Assembly (NCBI GenBank): GCA_001692895.1
Contig: KV748259.1
Location: 1-64,000, forward strand
Length of the DNA stretch: 64,000 nucleotides
DNA from: Cenococcum geophilum 1.58
Taxonomy: Eukaryota > Ascomycota > Dothideomycetes > Gloniales > Gloniaceae
Reading direction: 5' to 3'
Shown here: positions 1 through 10,860 of the stretch, piece by piece
Position numbering within the stretch: position 1 is the stretch's first letter
How the letters are laid out: every line of letters starts with the position of its first letter
Program-made: the position numbers and the translations under genes
Notes under the pieces: generated by a model
Databases searched by the model: none
What the model saw: only the letters and a program-made list of their open reading frames with translations
What the model was told of the DNA's origin: nothing

Positions 1-1925
1 TAGTTCTACTACTAGACTTATATAGTAACTTAACTACTATATANAGAGTAGTTATAGTATAAGGCTACNTAATAGAAGAATATATATATAAGGAACGAGA
101 TATATATATAAGAAGCGATAGCCCTTAAAGAGGTAATACGCCTAAATATACTAGCTAGAAAGCCTACTACNTATAAGTAGTAAAGAGAGAAAAGGAAATA
201 TAGAAATTATTAGCTTACTAGGCGGAGACCTAACACTATACTAGTAGAGCGCTATAATGGTAATAGAGGATAAAAGGTTACTAATATAGATAGAAATCTA
301 CTACACTAATTATAAGATAGGCAGATCTTAAATAGAAGCGATAATAGAAGGAGGTAGCGAAAATATAAGACGCAGCTATAAAGAACACCCTATAGTTAAT
401 ACTAATAAAGGTAAAATCTATAGTTGCCTTTCTACTATAGATAGAGGTTTTAGGCCTAAATATAGCTAGTAAGTATCTATATTTAAATANNTTACCTTAA
501 TATATATATNGGTGGCCTATTTAGTTAGTACGCTATATATTACTATTCTANAGTTACCGCTTANTAAGGGACTAGCTACTTANTAGTATAGGTATAAACA
601 ATATTACCTAAATACTCTCTATAAGTAGAGGCCTATAGGTAGTAATAAGATAGCTTATAGGCTAAGAAGTTCTTTAATAGTTCTAAATAGTATATAAGAT
701 CTAATAGGAGGACACTAAAGGGTACTCCTTTTTCTAGCCCCTTAAAGACTAAATATCCCTACCTAGCTGTAGGTAGTATACTAGCGAATTACTAAATACT
801 TCTACTACCCCCCCCTAAATCTTCTAATATACTTAAAAATATAGTATATAAGGTAGACCTAAAGATATAAAGATATATTAGTTTGGGAAAGGTAGAATAT
901 ATATAACTAGCTAAAAGGAAATACTTAGGGTTTTCCCTTTATAGGAAAAGGCCCTATAAAGGAAAATCCTAAGTATTTCCTTTTAGCTAGTTATATAATA
1001 TTCTACCTTTACCAAACTAATATATCTTTTATATTTTAGGTCTACCTTATATCTATACTTTTAGGTATATTAAAAGATCTAAGGGGGGTAGTAGGAGTAT
1101 CTAGTAATCTATAGCGTACTATCTACAGCTAGGCAGCGGTATATTTAGTCTCTAAGGGGCTAAAGGTGTATATCCTTTAGTGTCCTCCTATTAGATCTTA
1201 TATACTATTTAGAACTACTAAAAACTCTTTAGCCTATAAGCTATATTAATACTACTTATGGCCCTAAACTTATAGAGAGTATAAGTAATATTATTTATAC
1301 CTATACTAGTAAATAGCTAGTACCTTAGTAAGTAGTAGCTAATAGAAAAAGTAGTATATAGTATACTAACTAAATAGGCTATCTATAATATATTAAGGTA
1401 TAGTATTTAAAATATAGATACTTACTAGCTATATAATTTAGGCTTAAAATCTCTATCTATAGTAGGAAGGTGGATATAGATTTTACCTTTATTAGTCCTT
1501 TATATAGGAGAGAGTATTAGTATTAACTATAGGGTATTCTATATAGCTACGTCTTATATTTTTACTACCTCCTTCTATTATTGCTTCTATTTAAGGTCTA
1601 CCTATTTTGTAATAAGTATAGTAGATCTCTATCTATACTAATAGCCTCTTATCCTCTATTACTATAGTAGTACTCTACTAGTATAGCGCTAGGTCTCTAC
1701 CTAGTAAGCTAATAGTTCCTATATTTTCTTTTCTTTATTTATTACCTATAGGTAGAGGGCTTCCTAGCTAGTATATTTAGGCGTATTGCCTTTTTAAGGG
1801 GCCCTTAATCCTTATATACGTTTTAGTATTTAGCATATATTTTCTTTTACTAAGTAGCCTTATACTATAACTATTCTCTATATAGTAGTTATATTAATAT
1901 ATAAGTCTACTAGTANAACTACTAC
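1..1925. repeat. giant imperfect inverted repeat (palindrome), left edge open
   Basis: The sequence from 1 to about 945 returns as its reverse complement from about 952 to 1925, with a spacer of only about 6 bases near 946-951. Matching blocks can be followed the whole way: the centre (AAGGAAATACTTAGG on the left, its complement after the spacer), the ATTAGTTTGG/CCAAACTAAT pair, the GGAGGACACTAAAGG block near 705 against CCTTTAGTGTCCTCC near 1176, and the CTACTACTAGACTT start against the sequence near 1900. The arms differ mainly by transitions and small indels, as expected if each decayed separately by RIP. Base 1 pairs at about 1921, so the palindrome probably extends past the window. I recognise no protein in either arm. 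It could be two head-to-head copies of one element or a large foldback element. Confidence 0.85.
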
Positions 1926-2194
1926 TTTATATTNTAGTATAGCGCGTANTNTTCTCTTATAAACCCCTATAGTTCTATATAGGTACTAGTCCCATAGCTT
2001 AGCTAATAGCGCTAAGGAGCTTTTTATTAATACCTTACTGCCTAGTCCTAGGCCCTAGATCTAGGAGCCGTATAGTATTATTAGCCTTACTATAAATAAA
2101 TAAATAAATATCTATATAATTTCCTATATAATTATTTTTATAAATTCTATAATTAATTACTAGTATAAAAATATATATCTATACGCCTATATAT
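1926..2194. other. AT-rich spacer, nothing recognised
   Basis: This is AT-rich spacer sequence between the palindrome and the 12-bp minisatellite, with scattered N calls near 1927-1951. I see no coding relic or terminal repeat in it. Confidence 0.4.
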
Positions 2195-2455
2195 TTATAT
2201 AAAGCTCTATATAAGGCTCTACACAAAGCTCCGCTCGAAGCTCTACTTAAAGCTCTACTCGAAGCTCTGCTTAAAGCTCTGCTTAAAGCTCCTCAAAGCT
2301 CTGCACAAGGCTCTGCTCGAAGCTCTGCACGAGGCTCTGCACGAAGCTCTGCACGAAGCTCTACGCGGAGCTCTACGTAGGGCTCTGCGTAAGCCTCTAC
2401 TAAAGCTCTACATAAGGCTTTATTAAAGCTCTGCGCGAGGCTCTACCTAAAGCTT
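2195..2455. repeat. 12-bp minisatellite, degenerate
   Basis: About 20 copies of a 12-bp unit close to GCTCTGCACGAA stand head to tail, with many transition variants (GCTCTACTCGAA, GCTCTGCTTAAA). Copies near 2365-2390 switch to a GCGTAGGGCTCTGCGTA variant. The same unit and a similar variant build the array at 28455-28865. The copies here carry more C-to-T and G-to-A changes than those at 28.5 kb, so this array looks older or more exposed to RIP. Confidence 0.85.
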
Positions 2456-2479
2456 ACCCCCTTCTATAAAGCAAATCTA

Positions 2480-2870
2480 TACCTACTAGTAGTCCTTAGT
2501 TATTATTTAAAGCTAGCTCGTCGGTTTGGGTACTCTGGCTGCGGTAGGAAGAGGTTATGGGAAAGGTGCGGCTGCTACGACTCGGGGGCGTCGGGCGTGA
2601 CGACGAGATAACGAATTGGAATCGGGCAAATTGGGCAACGTAGTCTTCTTCGCCAGGTTTGATTTAGTAATTCTAGCCATCAGGAATAGCTTAGGGAGCT
2701 ATAAAAGTTAAGACAATTTGGCTTAAAGTAGGTGTATATAGGCCTAAATACCCCGCGCGGGACTAATAAAAATCCAAACCGTGTACTAGACCTTCTAACG
2801 AAGGTCTTGCTAAAAGCGGCTAGCGGCTTGGCAAGGTAAGCCTTGGCAAGAAGGTCTGGGAACGAGACAA
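2480..2870. other. less mutated, GC-richer segment of unknown origin
   Basis: About 390 bases keep CA and TG dinucleotides and runs such as GGGGGCGTCGGGCGTGACG, unlike the TA-saturated flanks. It ends abruptly at about 2870, where the gypsy integrase relic begins. Near its right end are two small hairpins: AGACCTTC/GAAGGTCT around 2785-2806, and GCCAAG/CTTGGC around 2830-2848, followed by another AAGAAGGTCT. I found no ORF. It may be the end of an element inserted into the gypsy copy after RIP had run. Confidence 0.45.
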
Positions 2871-5800
2871 GTATATAGTGCTCTAGTACTCGCTTATAAA
2901 TACACTACCCCTATTAAAAACAATATTATTTAAAGGTCCTATTTATACAAAGACTCTAAATAAGAGTTCTGCGAGTTATATAGTATTAATTATCTTATAT
3001 ACTAGATAGTAGCGTACTAGCTTTATAAAACGGTCTATAAGGACAAAGATAAAGTTATACTCTACGCTATTAGGAGTTTCAGACTTTGGGAGATCCGTAA
3101 TAAAGTTAAGTAAATAATGCCGTTAGGCTTGGATGGGGGCCTAAAGAGGCTGTAGCTTACTATAGGGTTTATAGTGGCGCGATTTAGAGTGTTAGTAGGT
3201 ATTGCAATTATCTAAATATTTATAAAAGTCCTAGGTAAGGCCGTTCTAAGTATACTTTTACGCGATTACCTTAAAAGTATGGTTAAAACTATAGTAGCCG
3301 CCTATAGAATTATCATAATTCCGCTTAAGGATCTCCTATTATAGTAGTATATAATTCGGCACCTAGACCTTATTATTTTGCCTTAGAAGTCCTTAATTAT
3401 TAAGGGTATAGTCCTTATTACTAGCAGGAACTTATTTTTAAGTTAACTAATTATATATAAAGCATATAAAGGCGTCTCTTTTTTATACTCTATAAATAAA
3501 ATTAACTAGTAACTTAGGGGGGTGTTCTATAAACGCCGTTTTGGCTAAGGCAGCTACTACTACTTCTTACTATAGCACGAGACTTTACATAAAGTCGGTA
3601 CTAGTAAAGTAACGTATAATATATAGGTAACTTACTAGGTCGTTATAGGGGACCGTAGCCTAGACTAAGGGGTCTTCCCTAGGGTTAAGCGCTATTAGGC
3701 TAGTTAAGGTAGTCTTAAAGAAAATAGTAGGACGCTTTAGTCCGCTAGCGCTAAGTTCACAAGGGTCGCTTATATACTACACGTATACTACTCGCTGGTT
3801 TAGTATAATAGCACTAGGGCCGCCCATAAGGCCTATAACCCGCAACTTTTACTATAATATAGGCAGCATAGCATTAAGGATTATCCTCTTACTACTATCT
3901 TTAAAGCCTTTAGTATAATCCGGGCGCCAGGATAGTATATTAGCGGGATTTACTTTACCTAGCTTATATTTAATCTTAAAATTAAACTTAGCTAGTTTCT
4001 TAGCGTACTAGGCCTAGCAAGTAGATAAGCTCTTAATAATTATAAAGTACCTAAGATTGTTATAATTATAGAGTACGCGCGTTATATGCGCGGCGTGTTT
4101 AAGGTAATAGCGCTACATCTTAAAGCATTATACTATAGCGAGTAGTTCTTTATTATGCGTATTATATTATACTTCTAGGCTAGTAAGCTTCTAACTATAG
4201 TAGGCGATTAGGTACTAGTGAAGTTAATCCCCCTATCCTAAAGGCTATAGAAGTATACCACTATAGGTATAGTTAAAAGCGTTAGTAATTACTATTAGGG
4301 GTAGATTAGGGTTAAAGTAATAAAGTAGAGGAGCCTATATAAACGTGGTGCGTAGCTTATAGAATGCCTACTATATATTATCGGGCCAGGACTATGGTTG
4401 ATACTATTTAGTAGGCCCTTTTAACTTACGCTTTTACTTCTTCTCCCTATCTAATATTAGGTCGCGATGTGCCTATATAAGATATATATATAGGGGGTAT
4501 GCTATATCTAAGTAGTTCTAAATAAATCGCCTATAAAAGTTAGCAAAGCTAAGGAAGACCTAGATATCCCTATAGGACTTAGGCTTAGGCTATTCCTTAA
4601 TAGCTTTTATGCAGTTAGGGTCTATTATAATACCCCTAGGGGTAACAATAAAGCCTAGGAACTCAACGTTCTTAGTATAAAAAATGCATTTTAATAATTT
4701 AGCGTATAGGCCCTAAGTACGGAGCTATTATAGTACTTACTTAATATACTTAACGTGCTTATCCTCATTATTTAAGTAAATAAGAATATTATCTAAGTAA
4801 ACTATATAAATAGTATCTACTAAGGTTTTTAGAGCTTTATAAATATAGCTCTAAAACGTTATAGGGGCGTTAGTAAGACTAAAGGGCATTACTAGGTACT
4901 TAAAGTAACTATAGCGTGTCTTAAATACGGTCTTCTATTTATCTTCCTTTTTAATATAAATCTTATAGTACGCATTATAAAGATCTAGCTTTATAAATAT
5001 CTTTATATAGCTAAGCCTATTAAAGAGTTTGCTAACTAGCGGTAGGGGGTACCGGTTCTTAATTATAATCTTATTTAGGCGTTTATAGTTAATATATAGC
5101 CGTATTATACTGTCTGCTTTTAGTATAAAGAGGATAGGCGCTCTAGTAGGCGACTTACTAAGCCTAATCTAGCCCTTTTTAAAAGCACTATCTAAATACT
5201 TTTATAAGATCTGCAACTCTTTCTATAAAAGGTTATAGAGGGGCATTTATAATAGCGTCTTGCCTTCTTCTAAGTCGATTATATGGTTGTACTTAGAGTT
5301 CTATAATAGCATGCTTGCTAGCTTATTAGAAAAAACATTAATTTCCTCCTTATATATATCTAGTAGGCCAGGGGCCACGGAGGTTAAAGCGACTATTATG
5401 TAGTAGTGTGCTTCTAAAAGCTAGTAGAGAGAAGGGTGCGGCCGATATACGTTTTATAGGTATACTCGCACTAAGAGTATATATAGCTCCGCTATAGTAT
5501 ACTTAATAGTTTTAGGGTTTTAATTACCTCCCCCTTATATATAGGTAATCTGCGCTAGCACTAAAGGGTCTCTATAGGTACTTACTGCCAGTAACGGCAG
5601 GTCCTCTACTATATTTATAACCGGTATCTCTATATCCAGAGTATCTATATAGGTACTTGCTGCTAGTAATAATAGGTCCTCTATTATATTTACGACCGGC
5701 GTAGAGAAGGAGTCTTCTAGCTATAGCGAATAGACTATTTTACTAGCCTTAATATCTGCTAGGAGAGTATTAAGGGTGACTATTTAGAGGCGTCTAGGGT

Positions 5801-6430
5801 CCGAAGTACCCTAGATAAACTGTTTAGAACGGAAGCTAATTAATAAATCTACTTTTGCAAGCCAATCCTATCTAAGAACTATATTATAACTATCAAATAA
5901 GCCGCCCTAAAAGATCTACGAGCTAATAGTGCGAGGGGTACCCTAGAAGTTACTAGTAGTGACCGTTAAATTATAAGCATCCTAGATTGTTATCTAGTTA
6001 CTATTAAGGAAATATATAATAGGTTTATGTAAATATAGCATATAGCATATAGGTAGGTTAAACCTACGGATAATATCTTAATTAATAAGGTTAATTTAGC
6101 ACCTATTATTATATAAAGTATATAGGCGGACTTTGCCCTAGGGCGTATCTATTGCAATATATACTATAATGCGTTTCTTCTCTCCCTCTATATTAGGCCC
6201 TAGTTGCAGTTAAAAGAGATGCGCTACTAGGGCTTTAGGTTTTCTAAAGGTTAAGCTAACTTCTTTTTATTAGCCTGCTTCTAGTGTTCCTTATAGTGGC
6301 CACCTATAGTTCTTTAACTTATATGCGTAGCACTAGCGTCCGGGAGGTCCCCTAAGCTATCTAGCTTTTAGGTAGTCTCCCTAGGAGTTTACTTAGAAAA
6401 GCATCGCCCTTTTTAGGTTCTATTCCCTAA
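2871..6430 (-). pseudogene. gypsy A pol relic: protease, reverse transcriptase, RNase H, truncated integrase
   Basis: On the minus strand a retropepsin-like stretch lies near 6053-6112 (NLINQDIIRRFNLP, with the DSGA-type start decayed). Reverse transcriptase follows at about 5200-4500, with an RLYINYKRLN-type block and a YLDNILIYL catalytic motif at 4800-4774; the canonical second Asp of YLDD is Asn. The text after it (FLGFIVTPRGI-like) is typical of the gypsy RT/RNase H connection. The integrase core is readable at 3060-2871 (VLIDRFIKLVRYY, then NRGSVF for the usual DRGSVF) and is cut just after. Dozens of TAG/TAA codons stand at Gln/Trp positions. It is a clear relic with no function left. 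Confidence 0.85.
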
Positions 6431-7416
6431 GCCTAACTCTATAAAGCCTGTGCTGCGACCACGCTTTATACGTAATAATTTGCCACTACTACTTACGCGA
6501 TCTTCCGTAAGCTTTATAGTATTAAGCAATTACTCTACACAGCGGATTTTGTTAAAGAGGTCTTTAGCGGTTTTTACCCGTTAGGTAAAGTTCTGGCGGA
6601 AGAGCTTTACTTATAAGTAGGCTGGGAGATATAAGAACTAAAAGTCTACCTATTATTTAGGATTAATAAAAGGGGTATATAAGAAGAGGTCCTCTAAGCT
6701 ATATATATAGGCTAGGAAGACGTTAAACCTCTAGTTCTCCTTTATAACAGCCGTATAGTATATTATAGCGTTATTAAAGCGTCTTATTATAGGGTTCCTA
6801 ATCTAGTCTTAGACTATAGTCTTAAATTCGTCCTATAGTAAAGGACCCTTACCCTTAGTGCCTAACCGGCGATAAACTAGTTAGGTAATTGTCTTCTTTT
6901 TTATAAGACCTTTAATGGCCTAGCGCGTGCGTTACTTATAGTCATAGTTAGCATTATTAACCTTAAATCGGTTCTTAACTGCGGTAATCTACCGGTTAAA
7001 ATGCTGTTAAGTAGTACCGCTAATATTAGGTAGTGACTTCTTAACCAGGGTATTAAGATTTAATCGGCGTATACGTTTGCCGCGTAACTTATACTCTTTA
7101 CTAGAGAGGCAACAGGAGGGCTTTATTAAATTAATAATACTCCGTAAGTTAGCTATTTTCTTAGCTAGCTCATCTAGCTCCTTTATATTAGCGGTATTAG
7201 GTAGCACGCTAGTAACCTTACTAAGCTTCTGTTAAGCCTAGGTATATAAGTTAAACTAGTCTTTAGCGTTCGTAGATATCTAATCGTTTTAAGATTTAGA
7301 AAATGGCTTAGTATGCTTTTAGCGGTTTCGTCTATACTAGATCCTAAGGTGTTCTACGGTTGCATTGCTCGCGTATTATCATTAGGTATAGGCGTCGGTT
7401 TTCTTTTTAGAGGCAT
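6430..7416 (-). pseudogene. gypsy A gag relic
   Basis: A minus-strand ATG at 7416-7414 opens a Lys/Pro-rich N-terminus (MPLKRKPTPIPND) and the frame continues toward 6430 with in-frame TAG/TAA. The 66-codon stretch between 7207 and 7007 is the longest piece left open. The zinc-knuckle region expected near 6430-6480 is too eroded for me to name its ligands. Assignment as Gag rests on position directly upstream of the protease/RT relic and on the start codon following the presumed leader. Confidence 0.55.
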
Positions 7417-7612
7417 TATAGAAAAATTAAACCGGCTATCCTCCTAAGGGAATTGGTAAGGATTTAAATATAAGGTAAGAATATAGATAGGGAGTCTAAT
7501 AATAGAACAATAGGTATATTATATAGACAGAGATAAATCCTTAAGGGAAAAGGAAGAGTCTATGTGCGAGGTAGGAAGGGTTTTCCCTAAGTATATATAG
7601 AGCACGTGCCTT

Positions 7613-7651
7613 ACGGGCGAGTCACCCCTAGGTTGCCCTAGGGTCGCCCGT
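7613..7651. repeat. short perfect hairpin in presumed gypsy A leader/LTR
   Basis: ACGGGCGA (7613-7620) and TCGCCCGT (7644-7651) form an 8-bp GC-rich stem in otherwise AT-rich DNA. The loop holds two CCTAGG-like palindromes. It lies about 15 bases from the TATA-like stretch, so a secondary structure in the retroelement leader or LTR is possible. Confidence 0.5.
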
Positions 7652-7699
7652 ACCTTGCGGCTATATAACTATCTACTTAGGTTTTACCTAATAGTAATG

Positions 7700-9290
7700 T
7701 TTCTATAAGTACTGGTTAAGGACCTATAGGTTATATTAGCAACGTATTTAAGCTTAGTTAAGGTAATATATGTAATGTTTAGTATTTCTATAAAGATCGT
7801 AAGGAGTATATAATTAAGAGGTTAGGTTTAAAGATAAGTTAATTTAATAGCATATAAGAACTAGGAGTACGACATTTATATTCTATTTCTCTCCTAGGGC
7901 GAAGTTAGAATAGAAGGTAAAAGGGAAAGACGGAGTATACTAGCCGCCCTTTTCTACCCTATGTGGTGTTTATAGTACAATATTTAGTAGCTATAATTAC
8001 TTTTAGCTTATATATCGTCTGCGCCTAAGACTATAGGCGCCTAGAGTAATCTATAAGTAAGGCATTATTAGGAGTAGTTATTAACTAAGCTATTACTAAA
8101 TTTAAATAGCTAATAATCCCTAATAGACGCTGGATACCTTAGTAGGTTTAGAAGCGTTTATATAAAGTTATAAACTAGAACCGGAAGTTAATAATAACCC
8201 CTAATAACGCCTCTCTTAGTAGGAATAGCATTATATAATCTACTTCCGACACCTATCCTTTCTGGGGTAAGACACTACTTATATAGTAAACTTATCCTAG
8301 CCAGTTAATCTTATATATTAACCCCCTATCTATAGTAAAGGAGCTATTAGTGCCTATAGGGTAATTTATTTAATATTCTGGCTAAGCCCTTTATAAGCAC
8401 TCCGCCTTATATAGGCAGTAATTAACTTTTATTAATCTGCCTTATATTAGGAGAGATCTTTTACTTAAGGCGTTAAGAAGCTAGTACTTAGAGGTCCATA
8501 GGCTTATTCTATATCCTAATAATATTAACTACAATTTCTCCTTAAGTGGTATCCTGTAACCCTAAGTACCTATAAGTATAGCGTCCCTAAATTGTTAGCT
8601 AGTAAGTAGGCGTTTATAAATAAAAAAACCAACTTTAGAGATAACAACGGTAACGTAGAGGCGTTAGCTGGTTGGGAAAGTGACTTAAAATAGGACGCAG
8701 AGATATTATATAATGGAGAAAATGGTTTTAGCACTAAAGATTAAAAAATAGGAGTAGATAGTAATAGAAAGATATTAAGCGACGAGGCTATATAGGCGAT
8801 GGTTAGATACGGTGGCCTTAACTTTATAGTCTTAAATTTATAAGTAAAGGATAAAAATATAAAGAAGAGTTCTAATAAAAGCTAGTAAAAGGGTTAAAAC
8901 TTTAGCCTCTCTTTATTTAGCCTATCGCGAAATAAAATAATATTTTACTATTCCTACTAGAGTCTCTACCCGCTTAACTTATAGCGAGCTATAAAGTATT
9001 TATAATAATCTATACTTTTACTTAAATAAATTTATTTACTACCTTAAAAGCAATAATAAAAGGTAAATCTATACTAACGACCTAGGATTTTTTGATTTTC
9101 TTATAGACCTAGGACGCATGCCATACTAGCAACTATTAGTCGTATTTAAGACTATAGTACTTATAGATTTATATCTTAAGGATATAAACATATTCTCTTA
9201 TAGTGTTTTCCTTTTATTTAAATTATTTCTCCACTTATAAAATATAGCAGTTATTTATCTATTCTAGTGTAGTAGGGAAGGGTAGTTAGG
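7700..9290. other. unassigned AT-rich sequence
   Basis: No recognisable transposon or host domain. Plus-strand stretches from about 8880 to 9290 read in one frame with only TAG/TAA stops, which hints at an old coding region. TGA is rare everywhere here because TG has been depleted, so this is weak evidence. Confidence 0.3.
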
Positions 9291-9425
9291 TTATATAAGG
9301 GGGCTTAGACTTATAGCCACGCTTATAGGGCTGTTTATATATAAACTTCTCTAAGTATATATAAGGGGGCTTTAAGTCGTTATAAAGTTTATAGGAGTCT
9401 TTATATAGGAACTTCTTTAATATTT
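9291..9425. repeat. 66-bp tandem duplication
   Basis: Two diverged copies in tandem, each starting TATATAAGGGGGCTT and ending near AACTTCT. The GGGGG tracts are at 9299-9303 and 9365-9369, giving a 66-bp period. Confidence 0.6.
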
Positions 9426-9498
9426 CTAAATCTAAGACTTATATATTTCCTTTTTTTTATAGTTATAGTATTTTCTTAATATTTACTTCTTATTTATA

Positions 9499-10237
9499 AG
9501 CTAGGCGTTAATAAAGGGCGCTAGATTAGATTACCCTGCTTATATAATTACCCTACTTATATAATTACTCTACTTACACAATTACCTAGCTTGCACGATT
9601 ACCCTACTTTTATAATTGCCTAGCTTGTATAATTACCTAGTTTGCATAATTACCTAGCTTGCATAATTACCTAGCTCGTATAATTATATAGTTCGCATAA
9701 TTACCTAGCTCGTATAATTACCTAGTTCGCACGATTACCTAGCTCGCATGATTATCTAGCTCGCACGATTACCTAGTTTGTATAATTACCTAGCTTGCAC
9801 GATTACCTAGTTCGCATGATTACCTAATTCGCACGATTACCCAGTTTGCACAATTACCTAGTTCGCACAATTGCCTCGCTCGCACGATTACCTAGCTCGT
9901 AGGATTGCCTAGCTTCTATAAGCGCCATACTTGTATAGTTACCTAGCTCGCGCAATTACCTAGCTCGTAGAATCGGCCGGCTCCCACGAGCATCCGGCTC
10001 CCACAATTACCCAGTTCGCATAATTGCCCGGCTTGTACGATTACCTAGCTTCTATAAGCACTATACTTATACGGCTATCTAGTTTATACGATTACCTAGC
10101 TTATAGGATTGCCTAGCTGTTATAAGTATCTAGCTTATATAATTAAAGCCAAAGTTATTAAACCTATTAACACCCTATTTATACGCTAGGCATTAATTAG
10201 AGGGCGCTAGGTTAGACTACCCTACTTATATAATTAC
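9499..10237. repeat. pair of about 55-bp direct repeats flanking the 17-bp array
   Basis: The stretch at 9499-9554 (GCTAGGCGTTAATAAAGGGC and onward to CTGCTTATATAATTACCC) returns at 10182-10237 with mainly transition differences. A partial third copy (GAGGACGCTACGCC) sits near 10350. The pair encloses the minisatellite, so array and flank may have duplicated as one unit. Confidence 0.7.
9540..10160. repeat. 17-bp minisatellite, about 36 copies
   Basis: Head-to-tail copies of a 17-bp unit near ACCTAGCTCGCACGATT, with variants in which CG becomes TG or CA and CA becomes TA. A few insertions occur (GCTTCTATAAGCGCC near 9910, CCCGGCTC near 9975). Copies in the middle (9830-10020) keep more CG and CA than the ends, so mutation load differs along the array. 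Confidence 0.85.
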
Positions 10238-10860
10238 CTACCTTATAGGATCCCCTAGCTCCTATAAGCCCCTAGCTCCTATAACCTCCTAGCTTATAGG
10301 ACTAAAGCTATAGCCGCTAAATCTATTAAGATTCTAGCTATATATTTTAGAGGACGCTACGCCTAACTACCTAGCTTACTCTTTTTTATAGAATTCCTTA
10401 ATTAATTAATAGTGCCTATTTGGAAAATATCTCTTAATATCTTTCTATAATATAAATTTCTTATTACATAATTCTATAAGAAGATTCTCTTTCTTAACTA
10501 TCTATACCGGCTCTTTAACGCGAAGAATATTGCTATAATAGTGCTAATATATACCCACTGTTCTCCCTAGTAGGGCTTTTATAATATTATCCTATAATAA
10601 AACTATAAGTAATACTTAAGGAGCTAGCTCTATAAGGATTTTATCTTTATCGGCTGTCTATATATTAGTTTTAGGCTTTAGCTCCCATAAGGCTTTATTT
10701 ACAATCACAATCTTTAAAAAATATTAGTAAAGCTATTAGAAGTTATATCTAAAAAAAAGAAACTAACCGGCAATATACGCTAAAACTCTATATCTAGGTT
10801 ATAGTGTTATAAGCAATCCTATATATTACTTAACCTAGTAAATATAAGTAATATATAGCC

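Larger units (their letters stand above)
2871..7700 (-). mobile_element. Ty3/gypsy LTR retrotransposon relic, 3' truncated (gypsy A)
   Basis: Gag, protease, reverse transcriptase and integrase relics follow in order on the minus strand from about 7416 down to 2871. The integrase stops at the border with the less mutated segment, so the end of pol and the 3' LTR are missing. Upstream of gag the 7420-7700 stretch probably contains leader and 5' LTR sequence (a TATA-like CTATATATAC on the minus strand near 7590). Without a second copy in the window I cannot fix LTR borders. It is a different family from the 16.6-35.9 kb and 55.6-61.8 kb elements. Confidence 0.8.

Noticed and set aside
9540-10160. 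Telomere or centromere satellite
   Set aside because: A single short array of a 17-bp unit with no telomere-type G-rich motif; minisatellite is the simpler reading.
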